A DNA stretch of 64,000 nucleotides. Origin: Epiperipatus broadwayi (taxonomy: Eukaryota > Onychophora > Udeonychophora > Euonychophora > Peripatidae). Positions within the stretch are counted from its first letter, which is position 1, and every line of letters begins with the position of its first letter. The notes beneath the pieces are model-generated. The model ran no database searches, was not told where the DNA came from, and saw only the letters and a program-made list of their open reading frames with translations. This document shows, in pieces, positions 50,881 to 62,515 of this stretch. Location of the stretch: the NCBI GenBank assembly GCA_028023455.1, contig JAQFVV010000018.1:9818771-9882770 (forward strand). The letters are read 5' to 3'. The translations under genes and the position numbers were made by a program.

Positions 50881-52484
50881 TATGCATTTAGTGGATTTCG
50901 TGATTTCAAGCAGATGAGTTAAATATATTTTTATCTACTCTTCCATACTAATGGTCAGTCTGAGAGTGCAAAATATATGACCCGCAGTTATATTTCTAGA
51001 TACTGTTGAACGCCTACATAACTGCAGGAAGCAAACATATCTTCTGTGGACATTTTTATTTGTATTGGGATGATTTCTGGATACCATCTACCCAAAACTG
51101 GCTAGAATATCCTCAAAAGAAGTTTTAAAATGTTTCCAGTGTTTAGTTTAACTGGCTAGCACAGAGTACAAAACTAGCTTAAATCAGATTATCAGAGCTA
51201 GTATATTTATAACGCATGCATATAATTAACTTTAAATTTACATAACACTATTAAATGGTAATTAAAATGTTATATGGTGAGGTATGGAGAGAGAACTAAG
51301 CCAAATTAAATTAAAATAACATTTATTTGCACACACAAAACAAAAGTAAAACATTAACATAACATTCAAATAAAAGTTGGAAAAGAATAAAAATAAAAGT
51401 GAAGTAAATTAATTATTTATGGCTTTTTTTTTGCTAAGGATTAGTTCATATTTCCAAATATAGATAAACAACCCAATTGCTTTTAGTTATAGTTTCAAAA
51501 AAATAACAGTTTGTCTAGACATAGAAATTGGTATTTTATATTTATCTAGGTTTTTGTTGTAGCCTTGTTTCCCGAGTGATCACCCCTCTCTTCATCGAAG
51601 GTGATGAAGTTCATTAATGGTGTTCCCAGCTTCTTTTTGCAATTGTTAACTCTTCTAATCCGGGTTGGTACATATCTTGGTTTTATTTGCAATAATGTCT
51701 ATATTTACAGACATGGATTTCAGCAATGGTAGAAAAAGATCTTTATTACATGTCAGACATCAGATGTCAAAGGAAACTGGGCAGTGAAACCAGAATAAAC
51801 ACCCATCTGTAATTCAGCAGTGCATCATAATGTTTAGATATCAGTGAATATTGCTATACATTTCTGATTGATGACCAGGTATCTTTGTATACCAAACCGG
51901 CAGTAGAATGAATGATTAACAGTGAACAACCGACAGCAAAACTCAAGCAAATTTTATAGACTTCTCCCAGCAAAACTTGTTGGAAGAATAAAACAATAGG
52001 AAATTTGTAGCTTTTATACCTTTGCTATCCATTGTGATCACCCATGTTATTAATTAGTTAATCTCTTGTAAATTTTTAATTACAATTTGATCAAACATTA
52101 TTTAATCAGTTGGACATACTAAATTTTAACAAAGCCAAATTCCTTCTGATCACACAATTTATACATATTAAAGATCTATAATTAGATTGCTAATTACCTA
52201 ATTTCAATTATTGTTTATATAACAAAATTCTTTCAAAAGTAACTTTATAGTTACTTTTACATAGTTTAATTTATAATTTATTCTTTAAATCAACAATTCT
52301 TTTTTTTTTGTTGTTTTTCTCAGTTAACAGAGAGCAGGTAAGTGTTCGTTTAAGTATTAAATTTAAAAATTCCTAAATTTTAATAGGACTTACCCAGCCA
52401 TTTGATTTTATTTAAAGAAAAATATATTTCTATTTTTACTTAATAAATTAACCAGCTCATTTTATTTAAAATATATATATATAT
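50881..52484 (-). other. TDRD3 upstream intron, unexplained
   Basis: AT-rich with a more complex block at about 51570-52000. A word resembling the palindromic LTR start of the 41.5 kb retrotransposon (TGTCTATATTTACAGACA) occurs at 51695-51712, but no longer match follows. No gene recognised. Confidence 0.35.
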
Positions 52485-54684
52485 TGTAACGATACGGAGA
52501 ATGGTACTTAACGTAATCTGCACTACGGGGCGCCATCTAGGCATTTGAACCTAGAAAAATTTATAAAGTAGGCAGATACGTAAGTCAAAAAAAAAAAATT
52601 TTTTTTTTTTTTTTTAAATTTTGATTCCGGTCGTTAGCCCATGTCACTAGCTCCGTGGAATAGCAGAGATTTAATAAGATAATCTAAGAGTATATATAAA
52701 AAAAGGAATAAAATAAGCCACTGCCAGTAATTAACATACAAACATTTATTTATGCACATATATATAAGATTTAAAATTATTTTAGTATTAGTTTTACATT
52801 TTAACATTATTTTTAACTTTACCTTAGATTTTAATTTACATTTTAATTTCTATTATATTATAAGTTTACATTTTAATTAAGTTCGCACAGATGGGATTAT
52901 AAAAGCTTGTTTTAATATGTTGCTATAGATCGGTTACATAGATTACACGGTTAAAAACATTTCAAAGTAAACATAAACGATCAAAATATAAAATCATTGA
53001 TTACTGACAATTGCGGAGGGAAATTTATACGTAACCCAATAGTATTCACCATAAGATACTTGCATTGTCACCAATAACTTAAAAGACATCCGAATAAATA
53101 CATTTTAGATACTCACCGTAAGGTATCATTATTTATCGAATGTCTATATATTTTGATCAAATATGGAAACGCAAAACATAGTTAACCAATAAACAATCCA
53201 TGCAAGCGTCTATAAACAACTTAAATTTAATGCATTTTTATTTAGGGTCGAGTATGAATAGACCAGATAAATTTGCTTTTGAAAATAAACATTCTATCCC
53301 TATTTAACCTTAGACTAAAATTCGTAGTCAAACTGGCATCAATTCATCTGATATATCGATGTATTCAATGTAATAAAATACGGCAGCACAAAAGGTTAAG
53401 GGAAGAAATTGCCTCTTATGAGATAGGAATATTACATCTATCTGCAAAGAAGAGCAATAAAACAAAAAACTCCATAGAAAGGAACTGCGGTATCCGACTT
53501 ATAATTCCTTCCATAGGCAAACGGAAGTGTGCGGCGTATGAAGCGATTCTGCCCGTAGCGAATCAATATTACATCTACTAATCACACCAATATATCCAAT
53601 CCATTGACCCAATTTAACCACGAAACAAATAACCTAAGATTACCCTCCCCTAATATAACTTTACAAATCTATACAGCCATTCACGCCCGACTTAAGTTTA
53701 ACATTTATATAATTTAACTTAACGGAAAACAGAAATCATAATAAAACTTAAAGAACAAAATTAAATAAATGGAAATGATTTTAAATAAATAAATAAAAAA
53801 TACATCAAATAACATTATTAATAAATTAAGTTGGTCAGATAGGATAATATTGCAATCATTTAAATATGGAAAATTTTAATTTAATGTTCATTATTTATAA
53901 AGTTCTTACGGTTTAAAAAGTTCATCTTTATCCGTTGCTTGCCATGAACGTGAATTCCCACGCCGTCCTAAGATTGGTATCCATTTAGCCGTTGTTTTAT
54001 TTATTCATTCGGAGGTTTTTTAGTTTAATTGGTCCTCAATGTAGGAAACGATAGTTCATTTCTCTTTCTTTACTAGCAAAACTGAAGGGATTGAACGTGC
54101 GTCCTTCAATCTCTTCTCCCGCACCTCCGCACTAACATCTATCTGTCACATCGTAATAATCATAATAACTCACTAATTAATAATTTCCAAACTTGTCCTT
54201 TTTATATTAATGTGAAGGATTGAATTTACATTACGTCACCGATGCGATGGTCCTTTCGCTGCGGTCCGATTCCATAGGGATTTCTTCTTATTTGCTAACA
54301 GTTTCTATTGTTTTCCTATCTGACTGATGTTTTTACATTTAAATGCCCAAGGCTGGTTTACATTTAACTAATTAACAATCATTTCCATTTCTGATTAATT
54401 ACCCTGTTTTCCAAATCAAAAATATATTTAAAGATAAATTTAAAGATATAATTTTATCTCCAAATCTTTTTAAAATTTAGTTTTAAAATACTTTTTCTTT
54501 AATAAAGTTTTATTTTAATAATTTTTCATTATCTGTGCGATTTAACATGTACGAGTTTAAGATGATATTTAATTTCAATTTTTAATTCTTAAAGAAAATT
54601 TTTAAATGCGAACTTCTTATTTTAACTTGTTTAATAATATAAAAAAAAAAAACAACAATGTAACGAACGTCTGTGCTCGTTACA
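52485..54684. mobile_element. Solo-LTR-like repeat, copy 2 (2200 bp)
   Basis: TGTAACGATACGG...GCTCGTTACA, flanked by ATAT on both sides (52481-52484 and 54685-54688) in a TA microsatellite. Near-identical to copy 1 over most of its length, with small indels and a different stretch around 53940-54060. The 102-codon frame at 53273-53581 has no family resemblance and is disrupted in copy 1. Confidence 0.65.
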
Positions 54685-55234
54685 ATATATATCATTTTGT
54701 TTTTCTATTTCTAATTTTATTTTTAAATCATTCTATGTAACACATATGTATGTGTCACAATATATTAGGGTATAAAATTCAATTCATTAAACTTTAAATT
54801 TGATTTTAATATTTTACCAATTTTGAACTTTTTATTGACTATTTATTTTTGGAATTCTCATTTAAATTATATTAAAACCTTACCTTCTTTAATCTGTCCT
54901 AATTAATTGCCAGTTTTTAAATTTTTAATAACCAGTGATGTGATACATTGTGGCTTCTTTTTTCGAAGTCAGGAATCTCTTAGCCACTATGCCCAGAAAA
55001 ACCTGTTAGCCATCTGCCCTTCCTTTTCCATTCCCCAACCTATGTTTTTCCCAATATTCTTCTCTATCCCACTCCATTCCATTTCCACAACATAATCTTT
55101 GTCAACTCCATGCCTTTATATCTAAATTCCCCCTATCTTTTCCTAAACCAACATAAAAACCAAGAACCCATTTTCTGTACAATCACTTGGTTTATATTTA
55201 TTCTGCCACAACTTCATAATTTGTACCCTTTCTT

Positions 55235-56990
55235 CTTACAGGCATTTACATTCAATTAACAGATGCCTAATATTTTCTATGCCATCCTTACATATCTTGC
55301 AGACTAAATCACTCACATTTTCCCATTTATGTGTATATTCCCTTGTTGCTAAAGATTCTGTTCAGCCTTAAACAGTAAACTACTTTCCTTGCTATTATCA
55401 TAAATTAACTTGCACCCAATATTCTGTTGACTTCTATATACATTTAAACTCTTTTTACTCCCATACTAGTTCTCCATCTTTCCAACTCCGTATTTTTTAT
55501 TAATGCATCTATTCTTCTATCTCATTCCTTGCCACTATAACACTCAACAATTCTCCTAACACAATCATTCCACCTTTTGTACAATATACTGACATAAATT
55601 CTTTATCCAAATCTTCTGCATACTGTACTACCTTTCTCACTAATCTTGTTGCCTGTCCTTTATTCATAACCAAATTAAATACTATTTTGGCCATTCTCTT
55701 ATTATCCATAAATTGCAATCTACTGAACGTTTTCATAAAAATTTGACCATCCCATTTCTCCTTGAATTGCCTCCTTTACCATCCACATATCTGCATCTAA
55801 TGCATGCATGCCCATTTCTCTTTGTACTTTTTCTAAGTAATCTAACACCCAAAGCATCATTACCATATGTTAACCCTGCTACTGCCATTCCTTTTCATAC
55901 AATTCTAGCTTTATCATATTTATTATATGAAAACACTGTTAATTTTTTTATCAGTCCCCTTTTTTCTTTGCTTCATTTATCAATTTTTTTCTCCCATTCA
56001 TCCAAGCAATTTCTCTGATTACTTCAGATGATTCTCAAATAGTTATATCTATTCACCATATTTAACTTTATATCCCCCAATAAAAATTATTTCTCTTCTT
56101 TTTTTCCCAGTATTTATCATCATTACTTTTGATTTTTCTTCATTAAATTTAATCCCCATTTCTTTACCCATCCTTGTGCACGTTTTCAGCATAACTTCCA
56201 TATCTTCCCTACTGTCTGTGAACACAAAGACATCATCGCACATAAAAAACCTGATAATGTGTATATCCCTCGTCACCTATTAATGGTATATTTACCCCTC
56301 TTCCTAGTCTTTCTATTGCTCTCTCCATTTCTCTCAAGTACAACAAAAAACCAAATAGGTGACATAGGGCATCCTTGCCTTAGTCCCACTTCATTTTTTT
56401 CTTTAACTGATTCTATATTTCCTAATTGATATGTATAGTAATTATTTTCAAACAATCTCTTAATAAGATCACCTAAAGCTCCATCCATTCCCAAATTTAC
56501 TAAACTTACCCATAATCTATTTCTATTTACTCTATCATATGCCTTTTTTATATCAATAAAAACCATATATAACTGTTTACCTGTATTTCTACTCATATCT
56601 ATAAGTTGTGTAACTACAAATAAACTATCTCCTAAATGCCTATACAATCAAAAATCTCCTTTCATTTCTCCCACTATATTATTTTCTTCCATCCATTTTG
56701 CGACCCTTCCAGCCACAATATATGTGACAACTTTATATAACACTGATGTTATTGCTATCGGTCTATACTTGCTTAACTTTCTATGATCCTTATCCTTTCC
56801 TTTAAATAGCAGTCTTACTCTTGTATTATTCCAACTATCTGGAAATTCTCTCTTAATAAAATATAATAAATTTAATTTTGACCTATTTCCTAAATTCATC
56901 ACCTTCTCTGCTGCCCATCCATCTAAACTTTTTACCTTTTCACTTTTTTCCCTACCTCATACAATTCATTGTCTATAAACCTAATATTCC
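55235..56990 (-). pseudogene. Reverse transcriptase and C-terminal zinc knuckle remnant
   Basis: Minus strand. LLFKGKDKDHRKLSKYRPIA is the N-terminal RT block. YMVFIDIKKAYDRVNRNRLW is motif A, with its Asp at about 56554. EVGLRQGCPMSPIWF is motif B. FMCDDVFVFTD is motif C at about 56237; the family usually has YADD or FADD, here Cys-Asp-Asp. LGELLSVIVARNE belongs to the thumb/connector. The frame at 55310-55235 reads CKICKDGIENIRHLLIEC, a C-x2-C-x8-H-x4-C knuckle, then stops. Frames are broken at about 56648, 56273 and 56049. Confidence 0.8.
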
Positions 56991-57449
56991 CATTACTATA
57001 TGCTTTCGTATTTGTTATCACTGCCTTTCACATCTAACATCTTTTCTATATTCATTACATACTTATTTCAAATTATCTCTAATTCTTCTTTAGAGATACA
57101 CTCTATTTTCTCATCATCAAGTAATACTATTTCTCTATCCCTTACATTCCTTCTTTTAATATATAGCCCAAATTTTTTACTCCCATTTCTTCCACTTTTA
57201 TTAATATCCTCCAACAATTTACTATTTCATTTCATTCTCTCTCTATAATTATCTATTTTAGCTAACTTTTTTTTTTAATACTTTTCCCATTTAACATAAG
57301 CATCTTTTAAATTTTTTTTGTTCTTAATAGCACACTTATATTCTCTGCATGAGTTTTCCCCCTCTTTTACATTTTTACTAACTCTCACTTTTCTATTACT
57401 ATTCTTCTGAATATTCTCATCTAAAACCCTATTTGCCACTTTTTCTACT

Positions 57450-58262
57450 TCACCACATCAGTTCTTATATTCACCCCCAACCAACTCGTCCATGGTTTCT
57501 TCAACTTTTATTTTATATTCTAAATTATTCTTATCATTCATTTTCCATCCACATCTTTCACTATTGTTTCTACCTTTATTTCTATCCTCCATCACATTAC
57601 TAACCATTTCTATTATAAAAAAATTATGATCACTATTACATACTCTCTCTTCATTATCAAACACTTTAATTTTCCGTACTTTATTCATTCCCTCTTTCTC
57701 TACTAATACATAATCTATTGTGTGAAATATATTATTTCTAGATCATATGTACTGTCCCTCATAAATTTCCAATGCTCAAATTCACTCTCTGACAATAATT
57801 CTTCAAAAGCTGTCTATTCTCATTATCTACGTCATCAATTTCTTCAATATGTCCATTCATAACCTCTATAATAATTACTTTCTTCCCTCTTTTTTTGAAA
57901 CTGTGTATATCCTTAACTAGGTATTCATATATGCTACTGTTCGACTCCATTATAGTTGGACTATCTCAAGTGGCTACATACACTACAGCATCCGTCCATT
58001 CTTATCTTCCTAATCTTATCTCAAACCATAAATGTTCTAGACATTTAACAATCTTTAAATGTTTTTTTGACAAAACTCCTAAATCACCACCCCTTTTTCT
58101 TTTTATATCCTGCCATACCAAGTCTTCCAGTATAGATTCTTCTTCTTCTCTAAGAAGTCTTTCCACTAATGCTAGTACCTCAAGCTCGTCATTTTTAGCT
58201 GCTTTAATTCCAGCCACTTTTCTGCTATCCTCCAACCTTGCATATTCAAATATCCAACTTTA
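57450..58262 (-). pseudogene. APE-type endonuclease remnant of the non-LTR element
   Basis: Minus strand. VGYLNMQGW opens the domain (NxxG-type start). LEDLVWQDIKRKRGGDLGVL corresponds to the central ETW/RGGVG block. KVIIIEVMNGHIEEIDD corresponds to the GDFNxHIGE block, with the catalytic Asp replaced. CNSDHNFFIIEM is the SDH motif, with the catalytic His at about 57625. Two or three frameshifts separate these segments. Confidence 0.7.
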
Positions 58263-58617
58263 ACAATTTCTTCTTTTCTAACTACTCTTTTATAAATTCT
58301 CGATTCTTTCTTCTTCATTACATTTGTAACTTACTTACCAATAATTTTGCAGACCCATTCCCTTTCCCCATCTACATTTATATCCAAATTAGCTACTCTT
58401 TGTTTATTTCTTAGATCCTGTCCATGTTTTTTTTTCTTTGATAATACTGCAATTTAACACTCCATGCCCCTTTATAACTTTCCCGAATTATAATATTCTT
58501 TAAAAACCAAACTCTCTAAAATTTCATTTCCTGTTTTGTTAAGTGCAATCCATTTTTATTATATAACTCCCTCTTACTAATAAAAAAAATCCCACACATC
58601 CACAAACACCATTTCTC

Positions 58618-58979
58618 TCACACATTTTTTTTTAATCTCTCATTTATAGAACATGCCCTACCTAACATATCCCTATTGTCAAATCTTGGTAATAATCCAA
58701 CTATTCCTACTCTTCCTTTAATATTACTCAAATTACTAATCAATTCTGCATACTCATCCATTACTCTCTCCGATGGCTCGGACAAATTATTAGTCCCTAC
58801 CATAACATATACATCTCTATTCCCTTCTTTCTTTACCTTATTTGTAACATCATTAATTCTAGCTCCAGGCAAACATACTCTTACATATCTGTTTCTATTC
58901 CATTGCAATTATATCTCCACATTCTCTAATTAGCGAATCTCCTATCAATACTGTTTCATAGTCTGCTTTCCCTACTTCA
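58618..58979 (-). pseudogene. GDSL/SGNH esterase-like domain of the non-LTR element
   Basis: Minus strand. YETVLIGDSLIRECGDII contains the GDSL block (58942-58931) with the nucleophile Ser. After one frameshift come WNRNRYVRVCLPGARINDV with the block II Gly, and YVMVGTNNLSEPSERVMDEY with the block III GxN Asn (about 58797-58789). SNIKGRVGIVGLLPRFD follows. This is the arrangement of the esterase found in ORF1 of some CR1-type retrotransposons. A coiled-coil-like segment (IKRELVSHKINEIEEEVKDV) precedes it. Role in retrotransposition is not established. Confidence 0.72.
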
Positions 58980-59300
58980 TCCATAACATTTTTTACCATG
59001 TTCTGGATTACCTTATCTATTTCTTCCTATCATTCCTACTCAATAATTCCTTTATCTGATCACACTTTCTAACGAGTTGAATTTTGCTTTTACATCCTTT
59101 ACCTCTTCCTCTATCTCATTTATTTTGTGGCTAACCAGCTCCCTTTTTATATTTTCTGTAACTTATTTTTCTTTTCTTGTAATTTTATTATTTGAATTTA
59201 CCTCAATCATATTTATAAAGATAGATACTTTAATTTTTCTTTCTTTTATTACTAGTATATTAAATCATATTAAAGCTATCTTTTTCAAATACATGTCCTG

Positions 59301-59797
59301 TTTCTATTGCAAGTGAACAGATGATTTTTTATCATATTTATGTTTTATTAATTTTGCATAAATTCATTGTTTTGGTTCCCCAATGTAATTAGTTTTAATA
59401 TTATTAATTTGTCAATTTTTGCGTTTAATATATTTATTATCTAATATGTTAATTATGTTTTTCCTTTTTTTTTATTTATTATTTTAAAGTTTATTATATT
59501 GTTAAATTTTCTATTGATTTTATTTATAATCTTAACTACATTATTATTATAAGTTTTAATATTTATATAATTTATTATTATCACTACAGATAATTTTATT
59601 TTCTATCAAGTTCATAGTATTTTTTATAAATTTAATTAATTAGATAATTGTTATTTAAAAATCCTTTCATTGTTCATTTTATTTGTCGATTATAATTAAT
59701 CTTATAAATTAAAAAAAAAACATATAAAGTTGATAGCATAAAATTGGTTTGTTATTTTATATTTTGGTGAATAAAGTTGATAGAAAATAAAATTATC
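59301..59797 (-). other. AT-rich sequence, no recognised feature
   Basis: Very T-rich on the plus strand. No ORF or repeat boundary can be placed. Confidence 0.4.
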
Positions 59798-61840
59798 TAC
59801 AGTGGAGAAATACCTAGTAAACGCTCGGGCTCTTGAACAGAAAAATTAAAGTGGCAGTGAAAAAAAAAAAAAAAAAAATTTTTTTTTTAAATATTTTGGT
59901 TGGTGTTATGTCCTAGCTCAGTGGAATAGAGAGATAAATAATATAAGATCTTATCTAATTAGATTTCAACATTAAAAAATAAATAAAATAAGCCACTGCC
60001 AGTAATTAACATACAAACATATTTATTTACGCACATATAAAATAATATTTAAATCCGAGGAATAAGTTTAACATTTAGATTTTTATCTTAATTTTTAATT
60101 TTACATTTAAAATAGCTTGCTATAATGTTTAATATTTTATTTAGAGGGTCGAGTATGAATGGACTACATAGGTCTGCATTTGAAAGGAAAATATTCTTCC
60201 CTGATTTAACCTTAGGCAACAAATTTCCAATCAACTGGCGCCAATCCATCTGATACATTCTGTATTCAATGTAGCATGATACGACAATAAAAATACTATA
60301 TTGTCAGGAATGTACATCTGAACAATAAGTAGAAATAGAGAAGAGATTGATTCTCCACCAACAGGAATGTGACATCTGTGGGCAAGTAGATCAATAAACT
60401 AAAAACTCCATAGGAATGGACTGCGGTCTTCTGCCGACTTACAAACCCATCCATAGGCAAACAGAGGGTGTGTGGCGTATATCTATAATCCTGCCCGTAG
60501 CGGATCTCATACTACATTTACTAATTACACAAATATATCCAATCCATTGAACCAATTCAACTACGAAATGAATAACCTAAGATTACCCTCCCTTAATACA
60601 ACTTTACAAAACTATATAGCCATTCGCGCCACGGAAGAACTCACAGTTATATACGCTCTTCCGATCTATTTAAAAATGTTGGGTATAGATCGACTACACA
60701 GATTCCACGGTCAAAAACATTTCAAAATAAACATAAACGATCAAAATACAAAATTATTGATACCGACAATCGCAGAGGGAAACTTATAAGTAACCCAATA
60801 GTATTCACCATAAGATACTTGCGTTGTCACCAATAACTAAAAGACATCGAATAAATACATTTTAGATACTCACCGTAAGGTATCATTATTTATCGAATGT
60901 CTATATATTTTGATCAAATATGAAAACCAAAATATAATTAACCAAAGAATCCATGCAAGGTCTATAAACAACTTAAATTTCATACATTTAAAATTTAAAA
61001 ATAAATAATTTATACAATTAAAATAAATGGAAATGATTTTTTTTTTTTTATCAATAACAAACATATAAAATATCACATTATCAATTTAGTTGACACATAA
61101 GTCAGAGAAAAGTTCCTTTTATAAAATTTAAATTTACTTAGCAATCTTTAAAGTTCTTAATTAAGGTTATGATTTTAACAATTGTTCAGTTCTATTGCTT
61201 ACGGTAGAGAAGTCCCTGTTCCCGTTGTCAATTCCCACGAGACTTTCCTGGAAGACCGGTCTGATGTTTTGGAGGTGGCAGTTGCTGGTTCTGTCCTGGT
61301 ATCACAGTCTTTGCATTTTTAAATAAGTGAGTGAGGACGACAAGTGCTCTTGTCGCCAGACCCACAAAATCAAGTTGGAAAAAAAGCTCTCTGACTGGAA
61401 CTCAATATTTTTTCTTTTTATATCATCCACAAGGATTCACTGAACAAAACATCACTAATCTGTTTTTCGTTATGGTCCGGGCAAGCTTAGTGCTTCCATT
61501 TGTCAAGCTAAAATCTCTTTCTTCTCTTATCTAACTTTCCATCTGACTTTTTAATTAAACAGCTTTAGATAATTAATAAACAACCATTTTCCTTTCTAGA
61601 TTACAGGAATTAATTAATACCTGTTTTTATTTCAATCTTGTATTTTTTTATTAAAAAAAATACGTTCAAATACTTTTTTTTTTTTTTGTTTATGAAAAAA
61701 AAATATTTTTAAAGTTTAACATCTGTGTGAATGTATACACGTTTAAAATTTAATTTTAGCGTTTAGTTTTTTACTTTTATTTGCGAACTTTTAAGTTTTT
61801 ATTTTAAATTAATGTAACGACATATTTATATATCGTTACA
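59798..61840. mobile_element. Solo-LTR-like repeat, copy 3 (diverged, rearranged)
   Basis: Homologous to copies 1 and 2: CTAGCTCAGTGGAATAG, TTAACATACAAACAT, GGGTCGAGTATGAAT and CCGTAAGGTATCATT blocks are all present, ending CGTTACA at 61840. The first 100 bases are strongly diverged and no target duplication is visible. The internal blocks are in a different order: the block starting at the GATCG(G/A)(T/C)TACA motif lies after, not before, the GGGTCGAGTATGAAT block. A 105-codon frame (60472-60789) arises across that novel join and has no known relatives. Confidence 0.6.
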
Positions 61841-62515
61841 AATGATAATAATAAAAATTTTAATAATACTAAAAATTTAATCATATAATTAAGAAAACAT
61901 AATAATTTAGTTAAAAATATAAAATTATGAATAAAATCAATTAAAAATTTAACAGTATAATAAACTTTAAAATAATAAATAAAAAAACATAATTAGCACA
62001 ATAGATCATAAACATATTTCTTAAAAGATGAAAACCCAAATAATTATATAAATGGTATATAAAATTAAATGCAAAAAATACCAAATTAATATCAAAAGTA
62101 ATAATATTGGAGAAATAAATAATTCAATTTATACAAGAGAAATGCAATACAAATAAAAATAATAACCTATTTACTTCCATTCAATAGACGTTGGACATGA
62201 ATTTAAAAAGGATAACAGTAAAACGATTCAATAAAAAAAAAAAAAAGAAAAATTAAAAAAGATATCCTTATAAATAATATTAAATTTACATTAAATAAGG
62301 AGTTAGCTTTAAAAACTGTGCTAATATAAATTTAATTGCAGTAAATTTAAATAATAAAATTATAAAAAAAGAAAAATAAGTTATAAAAAACATAAAAAGA
62401 GAGCTAATATATAATATAAAACAGGCACGTCAACTTTTTCATACCAAGGGCCTCATTGCAAAAAAAAAAAAGACCTCGAAATTAAAAAGATTTTTTTATT
62501 CACATTGCAATTACA
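61841..62515 (-). other. A-rich sequence, no recognised feature
   Basis: A-rich spacer between the LTR-like repeat and the RTE-like element; nothing else seen. Confidence 0.4.

Larger units (their letters stand above)
54940..59300 (-). mobile_element. Non-LTR retrotransposon with esterase domain (CR1/L2-like)
   Basis: On the minus strand, in order: a coiled-coil-like stretch (about 59200-59080), a GDSL/SGNH esterase domain (58979-58618), an APE-type endonuclease (about 58262-57450), reverse transcriptase (about 56990-55500), a Cys-His knuckle (about 55310-55240) and a 3' region. Esterase-bearing first ORFs are known in CR1/L2-group elements. The plus-strand bias to T and C over 4 kb reflects the A/G-rich sense strand. 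Many frameshifts; inactive. Confidence 0.78.

Noticed and set aside
57000-59316. Several plus-strand frames rich in Leu, Ser and Phe, resembling membrane proteins
   Set aside because: They are mirror frames of the A/G-rich minus-strand non-LTR retrotransposon; hydrophobicity is a by-product of T-rich codons.
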